64,000 nucleotides of DNA. Origin: Fragilaria crotonensis. Lineage: Eukaryota > Bacillariophyta > Fragilariophyceae > Fragilariales > Fragilariaceae. Position 1 is the stretch's first letter; the number at the start of each line of letters is the position of its first letter. Below, piece after piece: positions 22,803 through 34,200 of the stretch. The notes under the pieces are model-generated. The model was not told the origin of the DNA. It saw only the letters and a program-made list of their open reading frames with translations, and ran no database searches. The position numbers and the translations under genes were made by a program. The stretch covers positions 1 through 64,000 of the forward strand of contig JAKSYS010000158.1 of assembly GCA_022925895.1 (NCBI GenBank), given 5' to 3'.

Positions 22803-23849
22803 ATGTCGTCTGATGCTGATGCCAATGATGATTGCAATTGCAATGTGGTTGTTACTGAACAACCACAATGCATTGTAGGTCATCCAAACGTCCTTGATTC
22901 GGGTGATGCAATGGAAGAAACGACGATTTCCTCTGTTCAAGACCCATCGAAAAAAGCAAGGTCTTTGACAGGTGCTCGTCGTCTCAGGTGGATGAGCACC
23001 GTCACCGTCACCATCGTCAAGGAAGGGCTACCCACTAAGGTGACTCCATTCTTGGCAGACGGAAACAACTGGATGGACATCATGTTCGTCCGCCATCTTT
23101 TGGTGGACAAACCATTTGAGGCAGCTCATGGTCAAAACAAGAAAGCTTGGGATAGCACCGCCTTCTACCTGAGTAAGGCGGTCGATCCAAATGGGAACTT
23201 GATTTTTGGTGATGCAGGATGCAACGGGCGCCAATTGAAGGCTCGGTTTCAGGAACTAATGACCTTCATGAAGAGGCTTGAGCATCGCATTCCGCGTGAT
23301 TCGGGATGTGACAATCAAAACCCTTCACCAGCACAGCTCCAGCTCCAGTTGGACCTTGAAGAGCTACTTGATATGCACACGGCAATCACCAACAACACAG
23401 CGAGCGTCAACGCGGAACAAGCGGCAGACAAAGCCTTAGACAAGGAGAATGCTGAAACCCTTCGACGGGCTGCAATGGGTGAAATGTCGACAAAGGATCT
23501 TCGCAACCTCAAAGCAAGAAACAAGAGATCATCTGCGTCCATTAGTAGCAGCACAGGTGATGCGAGCAATTTGGTGTCGCCTACTAATGGTAAGAACATG
23601 ATGGCAATGAATGATGCCTTGGGAATGCGTATGGAGGCACGGGGTCAGGCCAAGGATGCAATTCGAAGAGAAAAACTAGCCTTGAAGGCAAGGCAACTTG
23701 AGATGAAGGCGGCAGAAAAGGAACGAGCATTCAAGTTGCAGGAAGAAGAAAGGGCGCGTACGTTCAAATTACAGGAGCAGCAGCTTCAGCTTCAAACTGC
23801 AATGTTTCAGTTCTTTCAAACAACTCAGGACGCCAACAAAGAAAAGTGA
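22803..23849 (+). CDS. Harbinger 1 DNA-binding accessory protein (Myb/MADF-like)
   Basis: 348 aa from ATG 22,803. The core (residues ~70-160) contains WMDIMFVRHLLVDKPFEAAHGQNKKAWDSTAFYL followed by GRQLKARFQELM, the pattern of the SANT/Myb-like ORF that accompanies Harbinger transposases in fungi, animals and oomycetes. In that family this protein helps carry the transposase to the nucleus and to the element ends. The C-terminal half is a long charged helix with a coiled coil (EKERAFKLQEEERARTFKLQ, ~residues 300-335), probably for oligomerisation. It is intact and convergent with the transposase gene, with 167 bases between stops. Confidence 0.75.
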   Translation: MSSDADANDDCNCNVVVTEQPQCIVGHPNVLDSGDAMEETTISSVQDPSKKARSLTGARRLRWMSTVTVTIVKEGLPTKVTPFLADGNNWMDIMFVRHLLVDKPFEAAHGQNKKAWDSTAFYLSKAVDPNGNLIFGDAGCNGRQLKARFQELMTFMKRLEHRIPRDSGCDNQNPSPAQLQLQLDLEELLDMHTAITNNTASVNAEQAADKALDKENAETLRRAAMGEMSTKDLRNLKARNKRSSASISSSTGDASNLVSPTNGKNMMAMNDALGMRMEARGQAKDAIRREKLALKARQLEMKAAEKERAFKLQEEERARTFKLQEQQLQLQTAMFQFFQTTQDANKEK

Positions 23850-24016
23850 AAGGATGGGAAACAACAATGGGGAGTAGCTACAAGCTAGTGGTTTGCTTAC
23901 GTCTAGAACGACATGTATTTTGAGAACGACTATTCTTGTTCTATGACTACGCTAGTACATACTGGTAGTATTGTATTCATACTATCTGCTCTACTAGTAG
24001 TTGCTACGAGAGGAAG

Positions 24017-25330
24017 TTAATCGATAAGCGCCAAATACTCATCAATTGTCAGGCTGTCACTTGCGCATTCAAAAAAACTCATCGTCTGATTTCCATAGTA
24101 ACAAGTTCGTAGATTGCACAGAAACGTTGCAACGATATAGTACTTCGCAACTGGACTTTGAAAAACCTTCAAGGCAGCATGAAAGTTGAGGAATGCCCAG
24201 TATTTGTTGATGTGGGAAAATCCCCACTCAACAGACTCGCGAACACTCGACATGTTGGAGTTCCACAGAGCTTCGCGGGATCCTTGAGCAGGATTTCGAA
24301 ATCCCCCAAACACATACGCCGACTGCGGATAGGCAGGATCTGCATACAAAGAATAGACAGGGTCATCATTGTTGTCGCCATTGCCATCGTGTACACGGTA
24401 TCTTCCAGCAGGCATCAAAGCTTGAAGTCTCGGCAGCAATAAAGATTCATTCAACATATGAGAATCATGTCTGTTGCCATTGACAGCACCAAACATGCAA
24501 GCAAATAGCCCATCTGGGGTGACAACGGACTGAAATTTCATGCCGTGAGCTCGTTTGTGACCACTGTACATAAGCTTTTGAAAGTACGTTGGTCGACACG
24601 TCTTTCTCAAGGTGCCGTCAATAAATCCCCATACAGTGTTGACAAGTCCGCACTTCTCATTGATTATTTCCGCATATCTTGGCATGCGGTCAAGGAAAAT
24701 TGAAGGGTCATCAAGGTATTTCAAAGCAAGTGTGTGCATTGCACTGGCCATGGCTTTGATGCCAGCAGAGATTTTAGACCGTCGAAAACCGAAGAATTCT
24801 TCCATGTCCCGACGAATTCGCTTTGGTCTTGCCAATCTGTAAAGAACCAAGAGGAAAAGCGTTTCATAGGGTGCAGAGTAGCGGCCATCGCCAAACACAA
24901 TTTTACCTTTCACTCCATTAAGATAAATAGAAAGCCGAGGCCAGAGCTTCTCTGAAACTTCTTGCAGATGCTCCTTTCGAAATCGAAACGATGATAAAGC
25001 ATCATCGACACTCAAGTCTTGAATGCTCAAACCAGTGTGGTTTGTGCGCCAATTGATTCCTTCATGGGCAATGGTTTGGTCCAGTTGACGTGCAATCATG
25101 TTTGAGTTGAATAAAGCAACATGGAATTCATCAAGAAGCATTTCCTCATCTTCATCGCTGCTGCTGCTGTCGCTGCTCGTGTTCATGCTAGAGTCTGACG
25201 AGTTTGACGACGACGACGAGGAGGAGCTGCTACTGTCATCAAGAATCTCGTCCATGAGCATAATAGCATGCTGTTGCCAAACGAGACACCGATGGCGCTC
25301 CAGAAACGATGTCCATCGGCGAGTCGACAT
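24017..25330 (-). CDS. Harbinger 1 DDE transposase
   Basis: 437 aa starting at ATG 25,328-25,330. It opens with MSTRRWTSFLERH, followed by a Ser/Asp-rich linker (SSSSSSSSSSNSSDSS). A helix-turn-helix-like segment lies around FFGFRRSKISAGIKAMASAM. The DDE core has Asp in GFIDGTLRKTCRP, Asp in SLYADPAYPQSAY and Glu in SVRESVEWGFSHINKYW, matching the DDE_4/PIF catalytic triad. The known activity is excision and insertion with a 3-bp target duplication. No frame break is seen, so it may be functional. Confidence 0.85.
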   Translation of the reverse strand: MSTRRWTSFLERHRCLVWQQHAIMLMDEILDDSSSSSSSSSSNSSDSSMNTSSDSSSSDEDEEMLLDEFHVALFNSNMIARQLDQTIAHEGINWRTNHTGLSIQDLSVDDALSSFRFRKEHLQEVSEKLWPRLSIYLNGVKGKIVFGDGRYSAPYETLFLLVLYRLARPKRIRRDMEEFFGFRRSKISAGIKAMASAMHTLALKYLDDPSIFLDRMPRYAEIINEKCGLVNTVWGFIDGTLRKTCRPTYFQKLMYSGHKRAHGMKFQSVVTPDGLFACMFGAVNGNRHDSHMLNESLLLPRLQALMPAGRYRVHDGNGDNNDDPVYSLYADPAYPQSAYVFGGFRNPAQGSREALWNSNMSSVRESVEWGFSHINKYWAFLNFHAALKVFQSPVAKYYIVATFLCNLRTCYYGNQTMSFFECASDSLTIDEYLALID

Positions 25331-25931
25331 GTTGACGTTCTTGTCGCGCGATAAGTGATTTGATGGAAGGTCTCAAATCGGCGCATCCTCCGATCCTACC
25401 ATAGATGGATGGAATCTTACTTTGAATTCATAAATGACTCCTAGGAATCTTCGTTTTGTTTTTTGTTTGTAAAACAAGTTTACCCGGACATCTATTTTAC
25501 AGTGTAAATTACGTTGCAGAAAAAACTATATCTTCGTAAGGTTAAGGCTTTCACACTGTAAATTACAGTAGCCCGGACCTCTCTACTATGTCAGGCCGAT
25601 GCTTACAGCGCGCAAAAACATTTGCCCAAAAGTGGAAGAGCTTTTTATTTTGTTGAATAGGGTCTAGTTCAAATATGGTGCTTACAGGCGTACTCCCCGG
25701 TAGTACTTGCAAAACCTGGGAATTAGACTACAATTTATGTTTCCTATATTGACATGTATAAGTGGAAAAGAAATTGGGCGTTGAGAGTTCTTGCGTACAA
25801 CATATACCATAGTTATCATGTGGTTCAGTGGTTCCTTCAAACATCAAGTCCGTGTCATATCTTACGTCGAAGAAGAAAATCTGCCGCCATGAGCAATTTG
25901 ACGAAAAAACCGCAAGAAACGCTCGACGAAC

Positions 25932-27632
25932 ATGTCGCGCGTTCTTTTGAAGGAATTGCAGGCAACGATTGCGTTCGCCTGCTTCGATTCGCCGTCTCTG
26001 ATCCAACGTGGAGCTTCTCTATCAGAAGCGGCGATCGAAGATGTCATGACTTCCATCTACTACGGAGATGATAAGAATGGCGCGCCGGACCCGGACATGA
26101 TTACCTACGTCGAACAGTTCATGTTCGGGCTGAACAAGTTCAAGGGACTGTACAAACAGTCTTTGCAGACAGGATCCAACGGTGCATCTGGTGAAGTACT
26201 CCTCTCCATTCCTGAATTTTTGCACCGTCATAAGAATTTTCTTGTGTATGTTGGCGACGGATCGATAGAAAAGGCGATGTTGTCGCAAAAGTCAGTCGCT
26301 GTGAGTGGCGAGAAGGTTTCAGGGCGAACACTGGTTCGAATGTCCAAGGCTGTCGTATGCAATTGCAAAAAAATGATGGCCCTCGTGAAAGCAAAAGGTT
26401 CACCGTACAGAGATGGTAGGTTCCCTTCCGGAACGAACTGGGAGGACTATATACTGTGGTGTCTGGTGGAAATGGGCAAGGAATGCGACCGAGACGATGC
26501 AGCAAAGATAGATTCGGTTGCAAACAAGGCCGACGATGCTGGGCTTTGCGGATTGGGAGACGTAGAGGAGCAGCAGGGACAAGGAATACTGTCGTCGTCG
26601 TTGTTATCGGATGCAAAAAACAACTTCTATCCGGATGCTACATTTTTCAAGTGTGGTGTCGGCTTTCTGGCGTGGGCACTGTGGGGTTTCATACCCGTTC
26701 ACGACAGTTCAGGCATGCAATCTGATTTATTTGGCGATGCCAAGATCAGTACATCGGTTGGAAGAAAGACTGCGTCGCGAGCGCAAATGCGCAAGCTGTT
26801 GATAGAACAAAACGCAGCAACTCTCGACAACCGTCGAGGAAAGAAACGTCGTTCAACCGAGGAACAACGACAAGACGAACGAATCAAAAGTCAACAATCT
26901 GTGCCTTCTCCTTCTGTACCGCAAGCTCCTTTCGATTCGAGACAAGCCATTCTTTCAAAGACTTTGCATTACCTAAATGCCGAGTCCTTGGAAAAGGAAA
27001 GGCAAAGGAATGCGCAGATGATGATAAGAAATGTTCGCGACAAGCTGACTTCGCGACGTCGCAACGAGGACTCGATCAGCCAAGAGCTTGATCGCTGCTA
27101 TAGAAGTAAGAGGAAGCCTGATCAGTCTATGCTTGACAAACAAAATGCGATTGCGAATGAAATTGCATCGCTTGAAAAAAAACTTGACGAGTTGCAAAGT
27201 GATGAATGTCGTCGTCATAGCAACATGATAAATCAGCGAACGATGGAGCTAGCAGCTGCATCATCATCTGATGCGACGATTACAAGTGGAACAGATAGCT
27301 TCAACGAATCAGCAACAGCGGACTCGATGGTGGAGGACGTAAGTTGTCGCAGCGACGAAGATGATGACGACGATGCGGCAGTCGTCGTTGTCACAACTTC
27401 AACAATTGTCCCAATGGACCAGCACGTACACGGCAGCAAGCAGAGGGACAACAATGGCTGTATTGAATGCGGAACACCGTCAAATCACGCTTGTCGAAAG
27501 TGTAAGAAGTGTGTCTGCTCGTTGTGTTGTGGTCAGCGCGAGCTAGAAAATGTTTGGTGGTGTGAACTGTGTTTTGCAACACAAAGTGTCGCGAACCAAC
27601 AATTGATTCGGGATGGCAATTACGACGAATGA
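25932..27632 (+). CDS. Harbinger 2 accessory protein with Cys-rich C-terminus
   Basis: 566 aa from ATG 25,932, intact. I do not recognise a Myb/SANT domain. Residues ~130-260 contain GTNWEDYILWCLVEMG and FFKCGVGFLAWALWGFIP, of unknown fold. GRKTASRAQMRKLL and RRGKKRRSTEEQRQDER (residues ~275-315) are basic and could bind DNA or act as a nuclear signal. A helical, charged stretch follows (~340-420), then acidic DDDDD. The C-terminus (~515-555) has the spacing CIEC-x6-HACRKCKKCVCSLCC, ending WWCELC, a probable zinc-binding domain resembling B-box or the Cys-rich end of some transposases. Position inside a Harbinger convergent with the transposase implies a transposition helper; the exact role is unknown. 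Confidence 0.6.
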   Translation: MSRVLLKELQATIAFACFDSPSLIQRGASLSEAAIEDVMTSIYYGDDKNGAPDPDMITYVEQFMFGLNKFKGLYKQSLQTGSNGASGEVLLSIPEFLHRHKNFLVYVGDGSIEKAMLSQKSVAVSGEKVSGRTLVRMSKAVVCNCKKMMALVKAKGSPYRDGRFPSGTNWEDYILWCLVEMGKECDRDDAAKIDSVANKADDAGLCGLGDVEEQQGQGILSSSLLSDAKNNFYPDATFFKCGVGFLAWALWGFIPVHDSSGMQSDLFGDAKISTSVGRKTASRAQMRKLLIEQNAATLDNRRGKKRRSTEEQRQDERIKSQQSVPSPSVPQAPFDSRQAILSKTLHYLNAESLEKERQRNAQMMIRNVRDKLTSRRRNEDSISQELDRCYRSKRKPDQSMLDKQNAIANEIASLEKKLDELQSDECRRHSNMINQRTMELAAASSSDATITSGTDSFNESATADSMVEDVSCRSDEDDDDDAAVVVVTTSTIVPMDQHVHGSKQRDNNGCIECGTPSNHACRKCKKCVCSLCCGQRELENVWWCELCFATQSVANQQLIRDGNYDE

Positions 27633-27706
27633 TAGAAACGACAAACCAGTAGTAAAAGCACTTTTGTATTCAAATGCAGTTACTTTTAGTTACGTAGTAC
27701 TACTAG

Positions 27707-29642
27707 TTAAAGCCAGCAAAGATTGAACTGGCCTTGTCCTTTTGCGAACCTCTTTGGCCACTTCAACTTGTTTTCATGAAAGGCGATGTTGAAGTTATCA
27801 ATCAACATCGCCCGAAACTGATGAAACTCGATCGCCTTTACACTCGTACCTGATCGAACTAAAGGAAGTTGCGACGAATGGCTACTACGATTGCTTTGTT
27901 CGTTCCGCCGGTTTCCATTTTCGATTTCGTCGTCGTCGTCGTTGCGATTCCGAAATCCAAATCGCGAACCATCAAACAATTGCAATCTGTGACTTTCAAT
28001 TCCTGTCGGGTCAACAAGACGTCGAATTGCGGCAGGAATGTCCTCATCTAGGAACTGACCAGCATCGGTCTCATAGCTAGATGGGACACCCTCTTCCCAC
28101 TTGTGTGACAATCCGTCAACATCCAACAAAAGGTTGTGCAAAGCACAACACGTCATCCATATATTGTCGCTCACCTCAGTGTTGTGGACACGGATACCGG
28201 TCTTGAGGATCCTCCAACGACCTTTGAGGATCCCAAAGGTACACTCTACGTCTTTCTGAGTGCCTCTAGCCACTGCGAGAAGCGTAGCTCCGATCGATTG
28301 CACGTGTCTTTCATCGGAGGAATTGTGGTCGGCCATGTCAAGTAGCCATTGTCGACGATGACGTAGGCACCCTTTATTGTCACGTTCTCTACGTCATCCT
28401 CTTCGGTAGCAACATCAGAAGAAGCAGCAACAGTATTGTCCTTTGTTTTCCTCCTTTTCAAAGTGAAGTCAACCATGTCGTCAAAAGCACCATCGCGAAG
28501 GTCAGCCATGAATGAATCAAATCGAACCAAAGTCTTGTCGTTCCACCTTCCCGGGTGCCCTGTTGTCGTATGCAAAATCTGGCGGCGGTGATTAACCGTC
28601 AGATTGTATGTCCTTGTGGTCGCGTCTGACCCCATCTTGTATCCGAGGTGTGCTTGTCGAAACGAAGCAGTGACCTTGTCCAACGGGATATGAGTAGCAT
28701 CGGTGCTACCGATACATCCAGGAAACCCGGCCACCGCATACTCGGACTCGCAATTTCGCAAGTCGGCAGTACTTTGTGGCATGCATACATACCGTGGATA
28801 CAAAATTTCGCACCGAACGTCGTGAATGCATGAAAAACAACGATGCACATCACGACTTACTTTGGTGGCCTCTTCAATGTCGTCAAAGTCCATCCCCTGC
28901 CAAGGTAACGTAGCGTGCCCAAGAGGAGAAGTTCAATTGGTGAAACCTTCTTGTTGTTTCTTCTCCCAGTGAAGCCTTCGGCTTCTGTTCGCCATCGGTC
29001 AAACAATCCATCGCAGTCGTCGCCGCTCACCCATTCCAAAATCTGAATGTACGATGGATACGGCAATCGGAACCGTTGACGAAACACCTTGTTCCAAGAA
29101 GGACAGTCTGGTTCTGGATTCTGAATGTAGTCCAGCCACCAGTTGCTCAGATGTGGACACACCCTTCGCATCTTCCCGGTGATTGGGTCACAATACCACT
29201 TACGCTTCGCCTTTCGCCTTTTTTTGTTCCCACGATGCTGACGACGAAATTGCTCTCGAAAAGCTACCGCATCAACCTCTGTCTTGTCCATCTCCTCATC
29301 TTCGACAATTTTCATCAATGAGAAAAGAAGATTTCTTCCGAACATATGCTGCGTCCTGGTGAGCAATATGCTCTTCGAGCGCGTCATCGTCGACCGCGCC
29401 GTCATCATCAATGAATTCATCCTCATCTTCACCCAAAAACCATCTTTGTCTAAAAGTGCCTCACAAATTTCGTTCAAATCATCGTTAGACATCATTGTCA
29501 AGTGGGTGTCACCTATACTTTCAGTGATGCAATGTTGTGAAATCGACTGCAATGCCGTTGTCATTGGTTGTGACGTAAGTTCGAATTCGACACAATCAAA
29601 CATCCGATCAATTGATGTATGATACCTGGTACTGGAGGACAC
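27707..29642 (-). pseudogene. Harbinger 2 DDE transposase, two frame shifts
   Basis: The N-terminal segment (28,857-29,642) includes CPHLSNWWLDYI, RFRLPYPSYIQILEWV and SPIELLLLGTLRYLGRG. The next frame (28,246-28,893) continues with DFDDIEEATKVSRDVHRCF, the first catalytic Asp in GSTDATHIPL, YNLTVNHRRQILHTTTGHPGRWNDKTLV and the second Asp in VIVDNGYLTW. The last frame (27,707-28,336) gives the Glu in KDVECTFGILKGRWRILKTGIR. This is the 'plant transposon protein' branch of Harbinger. The frame changes fall near 28,890 and 28,260; they look like single indels rather than introns, so this copy is probably inactive. Confidence 0.85.
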
Positions 29643-29878
29643 TGGAATAATCTATAGGACAACACGCTAGTGCAAGTACTCCGGTGTCACTTTTTGTGAG
29701 AACTTGGTTCTCCACAAACAGCTGCGAATATTTTGGAGAACGCTTCGAAAGTACCCGGATTCACAAAAAAAGACACCTTTTGGTGAGATTTTTTTGTGAC
29801 TGTAAGGACGCTTTTTACTCAAAAAATACATATAATTTGTTTTGCGAGAGTTTTTGTGCGCTGTAAGCACCGGCCTCA

Positions 29879-31271
29879 TACGTAGTAGCGTAGTAAATGA
29901 TTTACAGTAGTCTAGTAGTAGTACATGTGCTACGGAGTACGGAGTAGGGTAGTACACTCATGCTGATTTACTTCGTACTACGGAACTACTACAGCAAACT
30001 AATTGTCCAATTTAACAAGCCGAATCACTTCTAGCAAGCAGGAGTTCAGATTTTGTTTGTCACACAGACTATTGTTGTCTCTTGATTGCCATTCTTCACA
30101 CCATGTTTGAAGCTTGGATAGACTATCTGGCTGATCAAGGGATAATTGCAGCAACATTTTGGATCACAGGATCACATGATCAATGTGAAGAACTCAGAGG
30201 CATGAGGGTATGGACAATTCCAAGCAGGGATGCTCAACAATAGGTTTTATTGCAAGAACACAACTCTGAGTATTGGATAGTCTGACAGTAGGAATGTATA
30301 GCTACTAGTATTGCAAATTGCAACTAAGTCTGGCAATTAAAATGGTAAAATGTACAGCAACATTTTGTACAATAGTAGCATCATTCTGTATGAAATGTGC
30401 ACATCCAATAGTGGTGGGGAGTAACAATTCAGGTAAGTTGGTTGTTGATATTATATTGCATTGGCTGGTTTGTCTAACAATCATGCCAATATATTGTATT
30501 GGTGTATTGTATTGCTTGTCTGACAATCATACCAGTATATTGTACTACAGCATTGGTCTATTACATTGGTTTGTCCAACAATCACACCAATATATTGTAT
30601 TGGTGATTGCAATATGTTGTATTGGCAGCCATTGATGATTATTGCATTGTTGTTAAGATCTGGAAACACCACAGCAATAACAATATTATCATGCAAATCC
30701 CTGATTCCATGTCTATTAGTGTGGAGACTACTACTTAAAATGTGCAAGGTTGTCCTTCATTGCCAACAACACTTGCTTCCAAGATAAACTAAGCTCAGAT
30801 GACTCTGATCGTCCATAGTAGCTACTGTGGGGTCAATGAATTTAAGGCGTACCCGAGTACAAGAACAAGCACGCTCGAACTACCTGGTACTGTAGTATCA
30901 CAGTACATTTACTGTAGTACTGTACTTCGGAGTTCGACACCGCAACACCCCCAAATCCCTCAACTTCCGATTCATTCGAGTTGCTTTTTGACGATCTGGG
31001 TTTCTTTTGTACATGAAGGTAACGTAGAAAAAATGTCAGAAAAAGCAACCCTGGAGGCAACCCTGGTTGCCTTTGTTCTGTGCTTTTTGCCGAAAAATCC
31101 GCTATTTCGCGGAAGTGGACTGAGAATGTCCTACAGGCCAGCAGTAGAGAGATACCAGGAAAATCCACTTCGGTTGCTTTTCCTGAGTTATGTAAGAGTA
31201 CTCCAGTACATGCATGCGATACCAGCGGAGTACGTGCTCGAGTAGACGTGCTTCATTTCGAAACGAACATT
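29879..31271. other. Repeat-rich intergenic region
   Basis: No gene. GTAC/AGTAC-rich blocks stand at 29,900-30,000 and 30,845-30,930, and the CAATATATTG array at 30,440-30,630. The rest is AT-rich, CpG-poor sequence without features that I can name. Confidence 0.5.
30440..30630. repeat. CAATATATTG palindromic repeat, second locus
   Basis: Four or five ~40-bp units with CCAATATATTGTATTGGT or degenerate forms, separated by TTGTCTGACAATCA-like linkers. The linkers are the complement of those at 11,776-11,913 (TTGGTTTGTC, GACAATC), so this is a second member of the same family in the opposite orientation. Confidence 0.7.
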
Positions 31272-31273
31272 TA

Positions 31274-34200
31274 CAGCAGGTTTCATCCTCGACCGTCCTG
31301 GCGTACCCCTACGTAAAATTCATACTAAGCATACAAATTCGCACAGTAAAATTCTGAAAGATTTTCTGAAGTCAAACTCCTCGACGAAGAAGAATCATAC
31401 TTCGCAACGCATCATTCCATTTCTTCATCAGGACTTCTTCTTGCTTCATTTGCTTCCCTTAACTGAGAATTGACAAAGCCACGGTCAAAATCAAGGGCAC
31501 ATCGGTGTCCTTTAAAGGCTTTCATGAGCCTCTCAATCTCATTGTACAAAAGCTCTTGTTTCATATGACTTGGCATGGTGGCGTGAGTACCAGCAGCAGC
31601 AGAATTCGCTTCTTCAAGTTTCTGATCAAGATAGTGGTAAGTGCAAATGTATGCACGTGCTCTTGCAGCAAATTTTTCTATTCTCACTCTGCTCAGAACA
31701 TTCACAGGGCATGTGCATTCTCGTACAAGTTCTTTGAAGTTTTCTCGCCCTCGCTTTCGGGACACTGGAACTCGTCGGTAGAACGACTTCGCCTGCGCCC
31801 AGCTATATTCAACGCCTTCACCGGCAAGTTCTGCATGAAACTTTGGCGTCAGCTCAACACTGACTCCAAGTTGAGTTCCCAAATGTTGGAGGGCTGTTTC
31901 CTCATTCTTGAAATCGATGCACTCAGACATGAGATGCCGAAGCGAGTATTGTAAGTCAACTTGTTGCGATATTGCATCCTTGCGCCCATCCAATGTATAC
32001 TTCGCTAATGAACCCTCCGAAATCAACCCCCTCTCCCAAAGGACTTGCAGAAGACCTTTAGGCTTTCCTTGCCACCCTGGAATGACTCCTTGTTTCTCCT
32101 CGAACAAGTCAATCCCGTGACGTCTTGCAAACGTTTGCAGCTCTTTCCTTGTATAGCCCGTTGTTCTGGCATCTCAACTCCAGCTTCAGACAGAGCTTTA
32201 ATTAAGAGTTTCTTTGACCGTTCAACACGCCTGCTCTTCCCTGTTGCCTGATCATGTCTTTGCGCTTCTCTTTGCTGAGGGGAGAGGTACCATGGGCCAG
32301 AATCTTGTGGTTGGAAAACCATGGACTGAGTGTCGCCAACATTCAGTTTTGGTGAGTGCACACCAAGATAACCCTCTGCTTGTTCAATCGTTGTGTCTCT
32401 CATTGTTGGCTGTGCCCCTCCGTAGGCTCGCGACATATGAAAAGCACTCAGCGCTCCGCATCGCTTCCGTGCGTGACCCTGGCTGTGATCGAACAAGAAT
32501 ACGAAATCGTATTCCGAGTATAAAACCTGCAAACAATCCACCACATCTTCGAATTGCAAGCTCATGTGATAGCTGTTCCAATAACCTTCATTGTTGGCTC
32601 CAATATATAGATACTTAACAAATGGCGATTCAGTTAAGAGCGGTTTTTGGGTGGTCTTCAAAATCTCGGTGGCAGCCAGAGTGTCAAGGTATGTCTTGTG
32701 TGTTCCTCGCCTTTCATCATTGACCTTCGCTAACTCGGCTGCTGTCATCTCTCGTCCGAAGCCGAACTCTCGTGAAACAAAGGCAGAAAGCATATAGCCG
32801 TCGCCTTCGGACTTCGGGAGTAACGGGCGTTGTCCTTTTGGCCCTACCCATGTCTTGCTTCCAAGCAAGTATTGAGCGAAGACACTCTCGTCTTGGCCAA
32901 TTATCATCAAAGGGCGTGCCTGCGAAGAAACGCGAATGCTTTTTGTTGGTGTTATATTGTGGTCGGTGTCCTCACGGTCGGTGCTGCCGATGTTTGTTGC
33001 TTGATTCCAATAGTCAATGTGGAACTCAATCCTGTCCTCATTTCCGATTATGTCATGATACGAATAACCAAATGCCAGATTAATATTTTTCATTGCCTTT
33101 GCTTTATCAACCGATACTTGTACCCAGCGTTTACAATAGGGCTCGTGTACTGTTAGATAACGTTTGCAGAACGTTCGCCGATTGGCAACCACATCATCAC
33201 GTTCATGGCCGTCAACATAGAAGCTCTTTTTTCTTAAATCATACTTAAAACCGAGACAGCGCATCCACCGCCAAGTTGTAGTCAAACCTACGGACTCCAG
33301 TCTGTGAGCATGCAAGAATGAATGGATTGGTGTGGTGGTATTGTCATCAGGAAGTTCATCGCCAGCAGCATCGCATGTAGTGTCAGTAGTACTTGCAGTC
33401 ACCCCATTTCGCTCCGCCAGTTTTTGCTAGCCTTGGAATGACTGATGTCACAAGGAAATCGTGAACACTCTCTATAGTTAGTGTTGCTAAGTTCTTGATG
33501 CCAAAGGAGACAATCTGGTCCTTGGCATCGGGAAAAAGTTCAAGCAACCGTGGGAGTGGACGCTTTCCACATTGGACATACGGGTTGGGGTGTGAAAACC
33601 ATCAAATTGCCGGAACAACTTGTTCCAATTTGCGACAGTCTTGAAGAATGTTGCTTGGCGGAGTCCGAGGCTATTCAGAAACTTGCAAGCCTGTCTGCAA
33701 CAATCATGCCAAGTTCTCTCGTTCATATCTGTCAAGGCTATCTGGTACGCGCAACAAAGAAAGGTTGCCCGCTGCCGAATCTCAAAAATCTCAACCTTGC
33801 TGCAGAAGTTATCCTCGTCCCTGCCTATTAAAATGTTTCTCCAGCCGTCCTCACTGTCATGCACAGATTGAAGCAGTCTAATTCTTCGCCTCACTGCCTC
33901 TTGTGCAGTTTCATTGATGCATAGCGTCGCCACGTCGGCGTCGTTGTCAGTAACAGCAGCTGCTGTCGATGCTCTCGTCGTCGTCGTCCTTCTTGGACGA
34001 AAGAGCTGACGTGCTTCAGGGCTATCAGGCCAATATGATATAAGTGCAGTGCCCTCCTCCCTCTGCTCTAATCTTGGGCGTTTCTGTGGTGATGGCTGTT
34101 CTTCTATCGCTTCAGCACCGTCATTCCCATTGGTGGATTCAGTTGTGTCGACATGATTTACGAGGAGAGTACCAGCACCAGGTCTTGCCCTTGTCGATGG

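Larger units (their letters stand above)
22396..25584. mobile_element. PIF/Harbinger transposon 1, apparently complete
   Basis: Terminal inverted repeats start AGAGAGGTCCGGGCTA at 22,396 and end with its complement at 25,584; similarity continues for ~24 bp with one or two mismatches. They are flanked by a 3-bp duplication ACT (22,393-22,395 and 25,585-25,587), as expected for Harbinger. Inside are two convergent intact ORFs: a Myb/MADF-like protein (plus) and a DDE transposase (minus). A 34-bp tandem duplication (GCATTCGAACTAATCAT...) lies at about 22,677-22,740. With both ORFs open and termini recognisable, this copy looks young and possibly mobile. Confidence 0.9.
25594..29875. mobile_element. 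PIF/Harbinger transposon 2, complete termini, broken transposase
   Basis: The inverted repeats are GGCCGATGCTTACAGCGC (from 25,594) and, reversed, GGCCGGTGCTTACAGCGC (to 29,875); similarity extends to the CAAAAAC that follows. Flanks are TCA on both sides (25,591-25,593 and 29,876-29,878). TGCTTACAG recurs internally at ~25,680, a possible subterminal binding site. It carries one intact ORF with a Cys-rich end (plus) and a transposase (minus) in three frames. It lies nine bases from the end of Harbinger 1 and belongs to a different Harbinger lineage. Confidence 0.9.
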
